Shown piece by piece: positions 5,901 to 6,640 of a stretch of DNA of 6,640 bases. How positions within the stretch are numbered: the first letter of the stretch is position 1; each line of letters begins with the position of its first letter. The notes beneath the pieces were generated by a model. That model was not told the origin of the DNA. It worked only from the letters and a program-made list of their open reading frames with translations, and searched no databases. The DNA comes from Deltaproteobacteria bacterium. GTDB taxonomy: Bacteria > Myxococcota > XYA12-FULL-58-9 > JAUUZB01. A program made the position numbers and the translations under genes. The stretch covers positions 1 to 6,640 of the forward strand of contig JAUUZB010000234.1 in NCBI GenBank assembly GCA_030590185.1, written 5' to 3'.

Positions 5901-6640
5901 ATGTTTGAGCGACTCCCCCGGCGAGCCTCCCTCTTTTTCGCCCTCGCGCCGCTGTTGGTCGCGGCCTGCGACGACGAGCCGTCCATCCGGGTTCTGACCG
6001 ACCGGACCGCCAGCCACCTCGGGCTGCTGTTCGAGGCGTTCGAGAGCAACAAGCGGATCGAGGTCGACGCGAACTTCGTGGGGGACGGGCTGCTGGCCCG
6101 TCTGCGGGCGCGTCCGCAGGAGGCGGACGTGATCATCACCAAGAACGCCGAGCTGCTCGAGACCGCCAAGCGAGAGGGGTTACTCGCGCCCTTCTGGTTT
6201 CCGAACATCAGCCGCCGCGTACCGGGGGAGTTCCGCGACGCCGACAAGCACTACCTGCTGCTCTCCTACCGCGCCCGGGTGATTTTCTACGCCGCGGATC
6301 GCGTCTCCCCGACGGAGCTCTCCACCTACCTGGACCTCGCGGATCCCAAGTGGCGCGGGCGGATCTGCATGCGCTCCGGATTGCACAGCTATAACGTCGC
6401 CATGTTCGCCCAGCTAGCGAGCCTCCATGGACTCGAGCGCACCCGCCAGTTCATGGAGGGGCTGCGGGCAAACCTGGCCCGGGCGCCGAGCGGCAACGAT
6501 CGGGCGCAGGTGCGGGCGGTCCACGAGGGCGTCTGTGACTTGGCCATCGCCAACTCCTATTACATGGGCATCATGACCGGCCGGGAGGACCAGCGAGCCT
6601 GGGCCGAGTCGACGCGGGTCTTCTTCCCCGACCAACAGGC
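5901..6640 (+). CDS. Fe(III)-type ABC transporter substrate-binding lipoprotein (FutA/FbpA-like), N-terminal 246 residues (3' end beyond window)
   Basis: Predicted lipidated binding protein that would deliver a ligand to an ABC importer; no permease or ATPase gene is in the window. Seen: a signal peptide with RLPRR then a hydrophobic stretch and lipobox VAAC (C23); an N-terminal strand SIRVLTDRT; EADVIITKNAELL (74-86); DPKWRGRICMRSG (148-160) followed by SYN (163-165); GLRANLARAPSGNDRAQV (187-204); and DLAIANSYYMG (213-223). The last blocks match the FutA/FbpA/AfuA family, and Y220-Y221 correspond to its adjacent iron-binding tyrosines. Odd: where FutA has an RHY segment after the first strand, this protein has RTAS (35-38), so usual N-lobe ligands are missing and the true ligand is uncertain. 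The start is fixed: an in-frame TGA lies at 5889-5891 and ATG 5901 is the only start that keeps the signal peptide. No Shine-Dalgarno is seen. Confidence 0.88.
   Translation, partial: MFERLPRRASLFFALAPLLVAACDDEPSIRVLTDRTASHLGLLFEAFESNKRIEVDANFVGDGLLARLRARPQEADVIITKNAELLETAKREGLLAPFWFPNISRRVPGEFRDADKHYLLLSYRARVIFYAADRVSPTELSTYLDLADPKWRGRICMRSGLHSYNVAMFAQLASLHGLERTRQFMEGLRANLARAPSGNDRAQVRAVHEGVCDLAIANSYYMGIMTGREDQRAWAESTRVFFPDQQ

Noticed and set aside
5765..6247. Minus-strand 160-codon frame opposite the start of the substrate-binding protein
   Set aside because: Ser/Arg-rich translation typical of antisense reading of GC-rich DNA; the plus strand has a convincing lipoprotein gene.

Overview
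The window is GC-rich and gene-dense. It looks like a chromosomal segment of a delta-proteobacterium in the broad sense (Myxococcota or a relative). That guess rests on GC-biased codon use, a very large cysteine-rich lipoprotein with MopE-type metal-binding repeats of the kind common in those bacteria, and a REC-only response regulator with a helical tail. The assignment is inference; there is no rRNA or other phylogenetic marker here.

Layout: four genes lie head to tail on the minus strand, in the order lipoprotein (5684-2466), ketopantoate-reductase-fold oxidoreductase (2469-1453), stand-alone response regulator (1340-675) and FGGY-family sugar kinase (671 to the window edge, incomplete). 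The first two overlap by 4 nt (GTGA). The last two are 3 nt apart. The middle junction is a 112-nt gap holding five tandem copies of a 16-bp repeat that ends exactly at the upstream stop codon. A fifth gene, a lipidated substrate-binding protein resembling the Fe(III)-binding FutA/FbpA family, points the other way (5901 to the window edge, incomplete).

The 216-nt space between the divergent genes (5685-5900) carries a good sigma70-type promoter and Shine-Dalgarno site for the lipoprotein. It also has a possible extended -10 for the binding protein, and a 12-bp direct repeat, one copy of which overlaps the lipoprotein -10 box.

The most striking object is the lipoprotein. It has a lipobox signal peptide, one Ig-like (ASH / choice-of-anchor D type) domain, then twelve MopE-type repeats of exactly 45 residues with no insertion or deletion, and a C-terminal third with 38 cysteines. 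It is probably anchored on the cell surface or in the periplasm and binds Ca2+ or another metal. Its divergent neighbour resembles iron-binding proteins, so a metal-related role for the locus is a reasonable but untested idea. How the oxidoreductase, response regulator and sugar kinase relate to it is unknown. Co-transcription is plausible within each close pair and less certain across the repeat-bearing gap.
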